Assembly (NCBI GenBank): GCA_009667805.1
Contig: CM019063.1
Coordinates: 58,140,881 to 58,204,880, forward strand
Reading direction: 5' to 3'
Length of the DNA: 64,000 bases
Origin: Leptobrachium leishanense
Lineage: Eukaryota; Chordata; Amphibia; Anura; Megophryidae
Of this stretch, positions 1 through 10,224 are shown one piece after another. The notes under the pieces were generated by a model. It did no database searches. It had not been told where the DNA came from and saw only the letters and a program-made list of their open reading frames with translations. Position 1 is the first letter of the stretch, and every line of letters begins with the position of its first letter. The translations under genes were made by a program, and so were the position numbers.

Positions 1-140
1 AATTTCTGGCCCGGTGTGGCACCTGTTCCCTAAACAAACCAGCTCAAGCACAGTATGGCATCTTTTTGCTTGAGCCATTGCATAGCCCCTGCCACGTGTC
101 GGTTTAACTGCCACTTCGCCAGAGAAGTAGATTTAGAAAA

Positions 141-2816
141 GTAGATTTAGTTGCGGTTACTGAGACATGGTTCAGTGAGAAAAATAACTGGGACATAACA
201 ATACCGGGGTACTCTTTATATAGAAAAGACAGAGAAGGTAGGAAAGGAGGAGGAGTGGCCCTGTATGTGAAAAACAACATAAAAACGAACCAAATAAAAG
301 TGAGCGAGGTGAACATAGAGTCAGTTTGGGTTACGCTAACATTTGGCAATCATACAGTAGCTCGTGTAGGTGTGATCTATAGACCCCCTGGACAAGTAGA
401 AGAGCTAGATAATCTGCTGCTTGAGGAAATAGCCAAAATGGCAATGAAGGGGGAAGTTATTATCATGGGGGACTTTAATCTTCCTGATGTGAACTGGAAA
501 ACCAAAACAGCTGGGTGCACCAGGAGTACAAATATTCTAAACTCCCTACTGGGATTATCTCTAACACAAGTAGTTGAGGAGCCGACCCGTAAAGAGGCCA
601 TATTGGATTTAATACTCACAAATGGAGGTTTGGTATCGGACGTTGTTGTAGGTGAAAATTTGGGATCTAGTGATCACCAGTCAGTATGGTTTAATATAAG
701 AACAGGGATGGAGCCGCACCACACAAAAACAAAAGTTTTAGACTTTAAAAAAACAGATTTTTCTAAAATGAGACTTTGTGTGAAGGAGTCATTATCAGAC
801 TGGAGGAGTTTAAAGGGAGTCCAGGAGAAATGGGATTATTTAAAGGAAGCATTATTGAAGGCCACAGGCAATTGCATTTGACTTGTTAGCAAAAAAAAAA
901 AAGGGAAGAAACCACTGTGGTACTCTGCAGAAGTGGCCAAAATAGTGAAGAACAAAAAGACAGCATTCAATAATTATAAAACAACTCAGAGTGAAGAAGA
1001 TAGGCAAACCTATAAGATTAGGCAGAAAGAGGCAAAGCAATTTATAAGAGCTTCCAAAGCACACGCAGAAGAGAAAATAGCTCAGTCAGTAAAAAAGGGG
1101 GACAAAACATTTTTTAGATACATAAACGAGAAAAGAAAAGTAAAACAAGGATTAGTTAGATTAAAAACAAAGGAAGGAAGGTATGTAGAAGAGGATAAAA
1201 TTCTCGCTGACTGCCTCAATGAATATTTTTGTTCAGTCTTTGCGGAAGAAAAGGAAGGAAAGGGACCTCAGTTAGGAGGAAACACTAACGAGACAATTAC
1301 ATATCAGTTTACAGAGGAGGAGGTTCTACAGCAGCTGTCTAAAGTAAAGACAAATAAGTCAATGGGGCCTGATGGGATCCACCCTAAATTATTAAAAGAG
1401 CTCAGTGATGTAATAGCAAAACCGTTAACAGATTTATTTAACCAATCCTTGCTAATGGGAGTCGTCCCAGAAGACTGGAAATTAGCAAATGTTGTGCCCA
1501 TTCACAAGAAGGGTAGTAGGGAGGAATCTGGGAACTATAGGCCAGTTAGTCTTACGTCAGTAGTGGGGAAATTAATGGAAACCATGTTAAAGGAAAGGAT
1601 TGTTGAACATCTAAAAACACATAGATTACAGGATCAGAAACAACATGGGTTTACCTCAGGGAGATCATGCCAAACTAATCTTATTGATTTTTTTGATTGG
1701 GTAACAAAAATAATAGACACAGGTGGTGCAGTAGACATTGCTTATTTAGATTTCAGTAAGGCTTTTGATACTGTTCCGCATAGAAGGCTTATCAATAAAT
1801 TGCAATCTTTGAGCTTGGATTCCAATATTGTTGAATGGATTAGGCAGTGGCTGAGTGACAGGCAACAGAGGGTTGTGGTAAATGGAGTTTATTCGGCGCA
1901 AGGTCTTGTTACCAGTGGGGTACCTCAGGGGTCAGTACTTGGACCCATTCTCTTTAATATTTTTATTAGTGATATTGCAGAAGGTATTAATGGTAAAGTA
2001 TGTCTTTTTGCTGATGACACAAAGATTTGCAACAGGGTTGACGTTCCTGGAGGGATCAGCCAAATGACAAATGATTTAGGTAAACTAAAAAAATGGTCGG
2101 AGCTGTGGCAATTGAGTTTTAATGTGGATAAGTGCAAGATAATGCACCTGGGACGTAAAAACCCAAGGGCTGAATATAGAATATTTGATACAGTCCTAAC
2201 CTCAACATCTGAGGAAAGGGATTTTGGGGTTATTATTTCAGAGGATCTAAAGGTAAGTAGTCAATGTAATAGAGCAGCAGGAAATGCTAGCAGAATGCTT
2301 GGTTGTGTAGGGAGAGGTATTGGCAGTAGGAAAAGGGAAGTGCTCATGCCACTGTACAGAGCACTGGTGAGACCACACTTGGAGTACTGTGTGCAGTACT
2401 GGAGACCGTCTCTCCAGAAGGATATAGACATCTTAGAGAGAGTTCAGAGAAGGGCTACTAAAATGGTGTACGGCTTGAAGGAGAAAAGTTACCAGGAAAG
2501 GCTTAATGATCTTAACATGTACAGCTTGGAAAAAAGACGAGACAGAGGAGATATGATAGAAACATTTAAATACGTAAAGGAAATCCACAAGGTAGAGGAA
2601 GGGAGTATATTTAAAACGAAACAAAGTAGCAAAACAAGAGGACATAGTCTTAGATTAGAGGGGCAAAGGTTTAAAAGTAACATCAGAAAGCATTATTTTA
2701 CTGAGAGGGTGGTGGATACATGGAACAGTCTTCCAGTTGAAGTGGTAGAGGCTAAAACAGTAATTGAATTTAAGCAGGCATGGGATAGGCATAAGGCTAT
2801 CCTAAACAAAAGATAA
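141..2816 (+). pseudogene. CR1 ORF2: AP-endonuclease and reverse transcriptase, one internal stop
   Basis: A single frame runs from 141 to the TAA at 2814-2816 with one interruption, TGA at 879-881, just before a run of A. The endonuclease part shows TETW (159-170), GGGVALYV, IYRPP, GDFN (468-479) and SDH (669-677), all family metal-binding or catalytic motifs. The reverse transcriptase shows GPDGIHPKLLKEL, LDFSKAFDTVPH, TSGVPQGSVLGPILF and the catalytic FADD (2007-2018). The C-terminal region ends in a WNSLPVEVVEA motif typical of CR1/L2 ORF2. Without its 5' end and with the TGA it is not functional, though otherwise well preserved. Confidence 0.88.
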
Positions 2817-2897
2817 ATCCAGGTAAAGTATCCATGTAATTGGGCAGACTAGATGGGCCGAAAGGTTCTTATCTGCTGACATGTTTCTATGTTTCTA
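141..2897 (+). mobile_element. CR1-type LINE, copy 1 (5'-truncated, long)
   Basis: Non-LTR retrotransposon covering most of ORF2 and the 3' end. The 3' end carries a short TTTCTATG octamer repeat (2884-2897), the kind of terminal repeat known for CR1. Homology starts abruptly near 135-141, where AGTAGATTTAG is directly repeated (126-136 and 140-150). The left part of ORF2 and all of ORF1 are absent. Copies 2 (30141-31106, minus) and 3 (52125-53665) belong to the same family; copy 3 differs by only about 11 residues over roughly 485, so the family was active recently. Its right edge abuts the decayed hAT transposase at 2898. Confidence 0.88.
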
Positions 2898-4412
2898 AGG
2901 AGGAGGAAGAGGTGGTGGAGCAGAGAGATCTCATATAAGCAGCTTTCTGGAGACGTGGTGGATGAGCAAGCTCCAGCACAGAGCCCCATCCTGGATCCCC
3001 CCCCAGCTGCAAGCAGAGTTACCCAGTGTGCCATGAAGGAAATGTAACGGCCCAGTCCATGCTTGCTGGACCACATGTCTAAAGTAATGTGCACCTTGCT
3101 GCTGACTGCCTTTCCCAATGACTCCATAACATTGTCTTCCACGTGCTGGTATAGTGCTGGAATGGCCTTGTGTGAATAGAAATGGGTTTTCGTACCTGCC
3201 ACTGTGGTACAGCACATTCAGCATATTCACGGAAGGAGGCAGAGTCCACCAGCTGGAAAGGCAGCAGCTGTAATGCGAGTAATTTTGCCAAGCTGGCATT
3301 TAGACGCTGTGCAAGGGGATGGTTGAGACCATATTTTTTCTTACGCTGCAGCAGCTGGGGCAACGAAATCTGAATGCTGTCACATTCTGAGGAAGGACCT
3401 GGTACACCCATTACCCATTACTGTAGCATCATCCCTGTAGTGGAGATTGTAGGCAATGACATGGCAGGACATATAGTGGGGGTAGAGACAGATGAGGAGG
3501 ACCTATGCAAAGTGGTGTGCCAATGGGATGCGTGGCAGATGGTCATATGTCACATCAAGCACATGGTACCCAAGCATGTGATGTTTTTCCCACGCTTAAT
3601 CCTCTTCAGACATAGCTTACAAATAGCAACGCTGCAGTCTGCTGCACATGTCGAGAAGAACTCCCAGACAGCAGAGTTCCTGGACGTGTGCTTTGAGACA
3701 ACAGCACTCTGCACCTGAGCAGCTCTGACTTCTAATGCCTTGGACTGGCTACGGTTGCTCATAGAGGACGTTGTGCCTCGTTTTTGTTGGGCATCCTCCT
3801 CACTTGACTCCTCTGTTCGATCAGGCACCCAGGGGGAGTCAGTGACCTCATCATTGTCATCACCCCCTATCTCTTCGTCACTGGAGCCAACCTGGCAGTA
3901 TGCTGCAGCTGCTGGGGGAACATGAGTGCCAGTTTTTTGTGTGTCATCACTGGCACACCCTCCCTCTAGGCTGATTTTACTCCCTTCCTCAACCTCAGAG
4001 TTTGAATCAGAGCACTGGAGTTTCTGCGCATCCTCAAGCAGCATGTCACTGTCATTGTAGTCAAACAATTCAGCTGACTCCTCCGTGTATGATGGTGAGG
4101 CTACGGCAGGAGTAGCTGTGGACATGGAGGCTGAATTAGATGTTTGGCAGCTGAGGTGGACTGTAAACCACTTAAAGCCTGGCTGGCAGAGGACTCGGAG
4201 GATGAGGATGGCCTGGTTAGCCAATCCTGCAAATCCTCTGTATGTTGCTGCTGCTTAAGACTGCCAGCACCAGTTAGAAAGGACAAGCGTGCCCCTGCAG
4301 AGGATGCACCACATCCACGACGACCAGGGGAACAGCCTTCCAACACAGAGGCTGCTTGCCCTCTTATCTGTGTCTGGGAGCGTCTGCCTGTCCTTTTTGG
4401 TCTTTCTGACAT
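2898..4412 (-). pseudogene. hAT-superfamily transposase, decayed
   Basis: Read on the minus strand. A likely start Met at 4412 opens a basic, Ser-rich N-terminus. An acidic Ser/Asp/Glu-rich stretch follows (about 4130-3780). A BED-type zinc finger comes next (about 3670-3550): AVWEFFSTCA, CKLCLKRIKRG, then GTMCLMRH. After it come LALQLLPFQLVDSASFREYAE (3280-3200), HITLDMWSS (near 3080) and MAHWVTLLAA, segments found in Ac/Charlie-type hAT transposases. The parts lie in different frames, so there are at least two or three frameshifts. The catalytic C-terminus and dimerisation domain are missing because the CR1 copy joins at 2898. Whether hAT sequence resumes at 1-135 is unclear. Confidence 0.75.
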
Positions 4413-4424
4413 GGTGAGTGATAT

Positions 4425-5125
4425 ATAGATTAAAGATATACAGAACTCTGATTCAACTCTGTTATAAAAATTGGAGATATGCAGAACTCTGATTCAACTC
4501 TGGTATAATGATTGGAGATATGCAGAACACTGATTCAACTGTGTTATCTAGATTAAAGATATTCAGAACTCTGCTATAAATCAGCAATTTCACTGATATT
4601 TTCCCTGCAAGGCTGCCAATGTCCTCTACTCTCTCTCTGATTCACTTCCTCTCCTGCAGGCTGCAACACCCTGATAGCTGGCAAGACCCAGATTCCAATT
4701 TCCAGAACTCTGCTATAACTCAGTGATACACCCAGATAGCTGGCAGTGGCAAAACACAGATTCACATTTCCAGAACTCTGCTATAACTCAGTGATACACC
4801 CAGATAGCTGGCAGTGGCAAGAAACAGATTCAAATTTCCAGAACTCTGATATAAGTCAGTGATACACCCTGATAGCTGGCAAGACACAGATTCCAATTTC
4901 CAGAACTCTGCTATAACTCAGTGATACACCCAGATAGCTGGCAGTGGCAAGACACAGATTCAAATTTCCAGAACTCTGATATAAGTCAGTGATACACCCT
5001 GATAGTTGGCAAGACACAGATTCAAATTTCAAGAACTCTGATATAACTCAGTGATACACCCTGATAGCTGGCAAGACACAAATTCAAATTTCCAGAACTC
5101 CGATATAACTTAGTGATACAAATAG
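4425..5125. repeat. Tandem repeats next to the hAT transposase
   Basis: Two related arrays. About 4430-4570 has units of roughly 43-47 bp containing GCAGAACTCTGATTCAACTC. About 4690-5125 has units of about 55-70 bp containing CCAGAACTCTGATATAA, CAGTGATACACCC and GATAGCTGGCA. They lie just upstream of the transposase start, where hAT elements often carry subterminal repeats that bind transposase. Assigning them to this hAT is inference from position. Confidence 0.7.
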
Positions 5126-5604
5126 ACAAAGCAAGGCACCAGGTACTCGCAGGGCATAACCCAAACAATTAGGAAAACAAGACAATTTGCACAACGTGCA
5201 ACTAGAGTACCCAATGTACGGTTAATTTATTGATAAACACTGAAACAAATGTAATGAATGAAAAAACACACAATTGGTGGTCATGTGCGTGATGGGTGAA
5301 GCGAGGTGACCCCAATGGATTCTATCAAATTAGCAAGGCACAAATACAAGGCAGTAGAAAACTATACCTCGGCGGTTCAAGCCGCCTACATAGCCGATCA
5401 CTAAAAAATAAAGACGGGTACCAAGAGAACAATCTCCTCTCCTCTCTGATTCACTCCTGCAACAAACACACGCTGGGGCTGCAGGGAAGCCTTCTATAGT
5501 GTGCTGCGGGACTTAGCTCTGTGAGCCCATGATTGGGCAAAATTTGCCCAATTTGCCCAATTAGGACTCTGAGCCCTGATTGGCATAGTCTTGCACCTGA
5601 CCTG
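5126..5604. other. Unclassified sequence, probably hAT 5' end
   Basis: No coding potential above background. It contains TTTGCCCAATTTGCCCAATT at 5552-5571, a short tandem repeat, and GGCGGTTCAAGCCGCC (5371-5386), a short palindrome related to GGCGGCTCGAACCGCC at 31804-31819. It could be the 5' part of the hAT element. No TIR was identified. Confidence 0.4.
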
Positions 5605-5717
5605 TGGTGCAGACGTACTTCATGTGTGGGTCTCTATTGCTCATGATTATAGACTACGACGGACGTTAAACTGTGCGGCAACACGGACGTGATCACTGCG
5701 TTCGTCTGACACAGCCC
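5605..5717 (+). mobile_element. Harbinger-like MITE, right-end fragment
   Basis: About 110 bp matching the right end of the MITE at 48078-48542: CTATTG-TCATGATT, ACGACGGACGTTAAACTG, GTGATCACTGCGTTCGTCTG and then a terminal GCCC beside TAA. The left end is not recognisable. Confidence 0.65.
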
Positions 5718-6216
5718 TTAAACGTTGATTCCATGTTATCACAATAAAAATAATTCACAGTTAAAAGACTCCAGGAGTGCACGCCTTCCTTTAAGAGTTG
5801 CATGTATATTTTTATATATATATTACATATATTTTTATATATAAACTCGGTAGCTTTGATGTTATAGACTATATATGTGTATAATCATTGGGTTGAGCCA
5901 TGTGTATAGCGTGTAAATACGTCGCACTAATAATGTAAATGGATGACTGGGTCTTGGGGAGAGTGAATTAATTGTTTTTACTGAATTAAAGGTTAATTTA
6001 CGGGATGTCATAAAACTCCATTACAACGCATGCTGTTGCTGATTGCCATAATGGCATTTCACAGATTGCAACAGATGGCTGAGAAAATCCCAGCTTATAA
6101 TACTGATTCACCAACTCTGTTAATGTATATTTATGGGAACATGTGATCATTTCAGCTGCAGATTAGCCATGGACAAAAAAAAAACACACGTTGGAAACTA
6201 AGGGCAATATTTCAAA
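5718..6216. other. No recognised feature
   Basis: AT-rich sequence with a TATATA-rich segment near 5810-5880. I see no ORF, exon-like block or repeat family shared with the rest of the window. Confidence 0.5.
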
Positions 6217-6822
6217 GTTGACGCTATCATGGAGACGATAAACTAAATAATGTGCGCTTGCAGACTTTCCCTTACCGTCTCCATGTTAACGTCGTATTCG
6301 GGGGAAGCTGCTATCTCAGCACCTCGCCCTGGAACGCATCGCTAACCTCCCTGATACCGGCAGTAGCGCTTCTACGCCACCACTTTTATCAGCTCCTGGA
6401 GTCCATAGGACTCCTTGGAGGTTTGCACTTCCGGGCCAAAAGATCATGAAGTGATCGCGGAGGGAGACTAGGAATTATTTTTTCCCAGTCTCACTCTGCT
6501 CCCGGGGAGAAGAAGCCTCCCGATCTGGGCCACCCTTTTCACCGCGGGATGAGAGGCGAGTACGGGATTTAATGGGGGGCGTTTTGGAGTGTGTTAAATG
6601 ATATTGCATTTGCAGTATCATTTCGCGCCAGCTTTCAGGAGGTGGTAACATTTTTCATTTCACGTCCCGACAGTAATTTGTGCCGGCACTTTGTAATACC
6701 TCACATGTCGAGACGGTAAAAATAGATTGTGCTCTCCATGTTAAGGATAGGAGACGCTAAGTACAGTAACGCTCGAGCAAGCTGTGAGGTGCAAAACTAT
6801 TTCACCTGACTGTAGCGTCAAC
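6217..6822. mobile_element. TIR element with GGAGTCC/GGACTCC palindrome
   Basis: Bounded by GTTGACGCTA (6217-6226) and its complement TAGCGTCAAC (6813-6822). Inside is the exact palindrome GGAGTCCATAGGACTCC (6398-6414), followed by a GGGAGACTAGGAATTA block that also recurs in other elements here. There is no coding capacity, so it is a non-autonomous element of about 606 bp. The superfamily is uncertain. Confidence 0.6.
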
Positions 6823-6930
6823 ATCAGAATATCGATGCCAGACATTAAATTTATTTATCCTAACACTATCGCTTACATATCAAGAATCTACATTAGCACC
6901 AACTATGGAATAGAGCCCTAAGTATATTAT

Positions 6931-7825
6931 TAGGGCTGAAACAACTAATCGATTAATCGACAACTATTCAACGATTAATTTAGTTGTCAACTATTTCCAT
7001 AATTGATTAATCTGTGTCGATTAATCGTCCTGTGTACAGCACACACTGTTTAGAGTCAGACCGAGTTAAACGTAAATAACCTCAGCTTCGGAGCTGATTG
7101 GAGAAGACGTGCCGCTGCTTTACTAGGTATGATTTAGTTCTAGGGTTATGACAGACACAACCAGTATGTTTTTATTCCGTTTACAACTGTAGCAGAACTA
7201 TAAAACAAACAATAGGATACTGCCACTGGGTGAAGGAGCTGTATGCCTGTGTTTTATACTTACTTAAAGCTGGAGTCCTGTGCCACCACCCCACCCTCTT
7301 TGGTCAGGAACTGCCATTCCCTCCCTTTGGTCCCTTTCACCAAACTCACTCCCACACTCAGATCCGGTCTTTTGTCCATACCCACTCCCTCTCACACTCA
7401 GGTCAAGTCACTTGAGCAAAGTCACTCCCTTCCACCTCCAGTCCCTCATCCCACTCAGTTTGTTCACAAAATTATTTAAAAGGGACACTCTTCTGCGCAC
7501 CTTATCCACTTTAGCTTATTAACCCCGATTTCATGCTGACATCATCATCTATGACCAAGTGCTTGTAGCCGCGTTCATTTGAGAAAGCAAACATGGGCTT
7601 AAGATGCGCATGCAGCATGAACCCATCCCTCTGAACAAGCACTCGCATACCTTGTGTGAAAAGTACGCAAGATACGCAATTTGCATATGTACATACGAAA
7701 GTTATGTACACTATGCAAATTGCTTATTTATTTACATAAAATTCCTTTTAAGTAAATGATTTTTTTTTATTTGATGAATCGATTAATCGAAATAATAATG
7801 AGAATAATCGTTAGTTGCAGCCCTA
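6931..7825. mobile_element. hAT MITE with 8-bp target duplication
   Basis: Ends TAGGGCTGAAAC on the left and GTTGCAGCCCTA on the right, followed inward by ATCGATTAATCG-rich subterminal repeats at both ends. Flanking 8-mers TATATTAT (6923-6930) and TATCTTAT (7826-7833) differ by one base, as expected for an old hAT target duplication. Three short overlapping frames at 7230-7522 are Pro/Ser-rich and not gene-like. Confidence 0.82.
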
Positions 7826-8189
7826 TATCTTATAGAGTTACAACTCAGTTGTGTTTAAATTCCGCAATTTTTGACTATAAATCAGAATAATCTTCTTTCC
7901 GCAAGGCACCGACAGCAAACACACCCAATGTCCCATGGTAGGACACACATACGTGCTGTATTCTACTCATCTATTGAAGCATAAGCGTAGACAGATGTAG
8001 TGTAGATATTGCTCGGCTGAAAGTTTCAGGTCAGAATCCATGTGGCTCACTTCACATCATGCCCTGTGAGACTTTACCACATGGACCTCCCAAGCATGTG
8101 CGTGCTAATTAGTAAGTCTTATTCAGCCCCCTCCCCATAGATAAGGACATTTAGGGTACTTACCTGCATCATCCTGTACAGCAGTGGAT

Positions 8190-8570
8190 CCCAAAGGACC
8201 TAACTGGGGGGAGATTAGAAGTTTTTAAAGCTCACTGTCCTATCTCATCCTGCTGCCAGCTCTTATCTCAGCCTGCAAAACAATAGACCCCTGCTGCCTT
8301 ATCTAAACATTCCCCTCATCACCTCATTAACTGTTAAATAATGTAGATTAAACAAACAAGGGACATAAAACAAAACTTTTGGTGAAGGTTGTAGCATGGG
8401 AAAAATACAGAAAATGGAGACGAGATAAAAAAATTATACCTTTTTAAATGCAATTACTTCAAACAAAGAAAAACAAACAGCGGCGATGTGTTTCATAATG
8501 TGGATTTGATTGTAATGCACAAGTAATTTAGTTACAGCTTATGTAAGTGGTAGTGTACCTTTAAGTATAA
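8190..8570 (+). repeat. Dispersed repeat family A, uninterrupted copy
   Basis: About 380 bp shared with 35445-36215: a CTTATCTCAGCCTGC block, CTTATCTAAACATTCCC, CATTAACTGTTAAATAATG, AAAACTTTTGGT and TTACAGCTTATGTAAGTGGT. The copy at 35.5 kb contains a Harbinger-like MITE, while this copy keeps the empty site (around 8351-8356). It ends just before exon 8618 and is noncoding. Confidence 0.75.
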
Positions 8571-8617
8571 ACCTGATATTAAGTGCAAAAAAGTCAGTGA
8601 ATGTCTCTACTTTTTAG

Positions 8618-8726
8618 CCACCCCAACAGCCGGATTGCAGCTCATGCTGCAGAGGAGAATATGGATACAGACTCCCTCATTCAATTCCAGGACCTCCTGG
8701 GTTACCCGGACCACCAGGCATTCCAG
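8618..8726 (+). CDS. C1QTNF3: C1q/TNF-related protein 3, coding exon (N-terminal Cys segment and start of collagen stalk)
   Basis: First recognised coding exon of a secreted, trimer-forming adipokine/cartilage factor of the C1q/TNF family. It is 109 nt: the acceptor AG ends at 8617 and the donor GT is at 8727. It encodes 36 residues plus one base of a split Gly codon. Residues 6-16 read PDCSSCCRGEY, with three cysteines (7, 10, 11) before the stalk, where this family is known to make inter-chain disulfides. Gly-X-Y repeats begin at residue 25 (GPPGLPGPPGIP). The assembled five exons give 217 residues: Cys segment 1-24, collagen 25-84, linker PELQ 85-88, C1q domain 89-217. The assignment to CTRP3 rather than other C1QTNF members rests on the linker and on C1q sequences I recognise as C1QTNF3-like. 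No start codon or signal peptide is in this exon, so at least one upstream exon is missing from the window. Confidence 0.9.
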
Positions 8727-8879
8727 GTAATTTAATATAGTATGATAGTTGGAAATTGCCATGATATATTGCTATATTTACACAACGGCCATGGATTCTG
8801 ATTTTACCACTTTATTACAATTTAGATTAAAATATTAACTAAATATAACTACATTTTAAGACAGATATCATTATATATA

Positions 8880-9283
8880 CAGGGTGTCCATAAAGTCTCT
8901 TTACAATTTCAAAAATGTATTACAAAGGCAAATGAAAAGACAGATAAGTGAAAATTATTACAAAATGAGACGTATAGATTTAAGGTTTTTTTTGCCTCAT
9001 TTAATACACCTCTACCTTTCTTTCTGGGAGAACGATCGAAGGCTTTTCTTACACGATCAATGTTTTCCTCAGATGTTCTTGGTCGACCACTCCTCCCTTT
9101 ATCGAACACTGTCCCTGTCTCCATCAATTTCTTGTGCCATGCACGAATTGATGGATGTGACGGTGGGTCTCTTCCATACTTAGTTCTGAAGTTTCGCTGA
9201 GTCTGCTGATCTGATTTTATTTCAATAAACCATGATACACACTGTGCCTTCTCTTGAGGAGTAGCCATTTTGTACGGGTTCAT
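8880..9283 (-). pseudogene. Mariner-like transposase N-terminus, fragment
   Basis: The minus-strand frame opens at 9283: MATPQEKAQCVSWFIEIKSD then a helix-turn-helix region (RAWHKKLMETGTVFDKGRSG, RPRTSEENIDRVRKAF). This is the N-terminal DNA-binding domain seen in a group of mariner-like transposases (DUF4817-type, from memory). The catalytic DDE domain is missing. The element end is visible at 8880 as CAGGGTGTCCATAAAGTC; the opposite terminus was not found, so it is a deleted copy. Confidence 0.7.
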
Positions 9284-9362
9284 TTAACAGTACCTCATTC
9301 ATCAATAGGGTACCTGAAAAACACTAATGCAATGTGATAAAAACCTATATAACCACTTAGTA

Positions 9363-9664
9363 CAGGGGTGGGCAAACTACGGCCCGTGGGCCACATGCGG
9401 CCCGCCACCGAGTTTTTTGCGGCCCACCAACCAGCGGCAACCAGCGGTTGTTCTTCTACAACCGAGGCGAGCGCCGCTGAAATGCAGCTTGGCAGCTCGC
9501 CTGGGATGGGAACCACCTGACCAGCGTGCGATCTCGCAAGAACATGGCTGGTCAGGTGCTTCCCATTCCCGGCGAGCGGCAAAGCTGCATGTCAGCAGCC
9601 GCTCGCCTCGGGAGTAGAAGAACGCAGGCTGACGCGGAGCCTGGGGCCACAGAAAAGGTGAGAG
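9363..9664 (+). mobile_element. hAT/Charlie-like end and GC-rich body
   Basis: Begins CAGGGGTGGGCAAAC and continues with CGGCCCGTGGGCCACATG, a TIR style I recognise from hAT (Charlie-like) elements. The following GC-rich segment is self-complementary: the GGCGAGCGCC region near 9470 pairs with CGGCGAGCGG and GCCGCTCGCC near 9571-9605. The right terminus is not visible because the sequence passes into a minisatellite. Confidence 0.55.
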
Positions 9665-10205
9665 CTGGGGCAATATATACTCATATGAGCTGGGGGCAGT
9701 ATATATCCATATGAGCTGGGGCAATACATACCCATGTGAGCTGGGGGCAATACATACCCATGTGAGTTGGGGGCACTATATACCCATGTTAGCTGGGGCA
9801 ATATATATCCATATGAGCTGGGGGCAATATATATTATTATTATTATTATTCTTTATTTATAAAGCGCCAGCATATTCCGCAGCGCTGTACAATAAGCACA
9901 GTATAGACAGGGTTACAATACATTGAACAACATTTGACAAACAGTACAGGAGGAGATGAGGGCCCTATTCCCGTAGGAACTCACAATCTAGAAGGGTTGG
10001 GGTTGGAAACAGGAGGAGAGGACTGCAAGGTGAGAGTGATTGATGGTTGCGTAAGTGAGTTGGGTGGTAGGCTTCCCTAAATAAGAACGTTTTAAGGGAG
10101 CGTTTGAAGGAAGAGAAGTTATATATATATATATATATATACCCATATGAGCTGGGGGCAATATATATCAATGAGCTGGGGGACAATATATACCCATATG
10201 AGTGT
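9665..10205 (+). repeat. About 30-bp minisatellite (GAGCTGGGGGCAATATATAC), split by an L2 fragment
   Basis: Imperfect units of GAGCTGGGGGCAATATATAC plus CCATAT or CCATGT run from 9665 to 9828 and resume at about 10140-10205. The interruption is an L2-like LINE 3' end (9829-10125), which landed in the ATATATAT part of a unit. Confidence 0.85.
9829..10125 (-). mobile_element. L2-like LINE 3' end
   Basis: The plus strand starts with a TTATTATTATT tail, then CTTTATTTATAAAGCGCCAG and the CATATTCCGCAGCGCTG block that recurs at 22306 and 48880. On the minus strand it encodes an ORF2 C-terminus (SSFKRSLKTFLFREAYHPTH). It is 5'-truncated, with a trinucleotide 3' tail. Confidence 0.75.
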
Positions 10206-10224
10206 GTGAAAGGGCAAGACGTGG

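Noticed and set aside
933..2816. A host gene encoding a 627-residue protein
   Set aside because: Reverse transcriptase motifs (FADD, GVPQGSVLGP), two further copies in the window and the CR1-type 3' tail identify it as a LINE.
3550..4412. A domesticated ZBED-type host gene
   Set aside because: The BED finger and transposase pieces are in different frames, with no splice sites that repair them, and the catalytic C-terminus is missing.
6252..6449. A signal-peptide exon for C1QTNF3 upstream of 8618
   Set aside because: The 65-codon frame is inside a TIR element and includes the recurrent palindrome. It has no donor site or resemblance to the N-terminus of the family.
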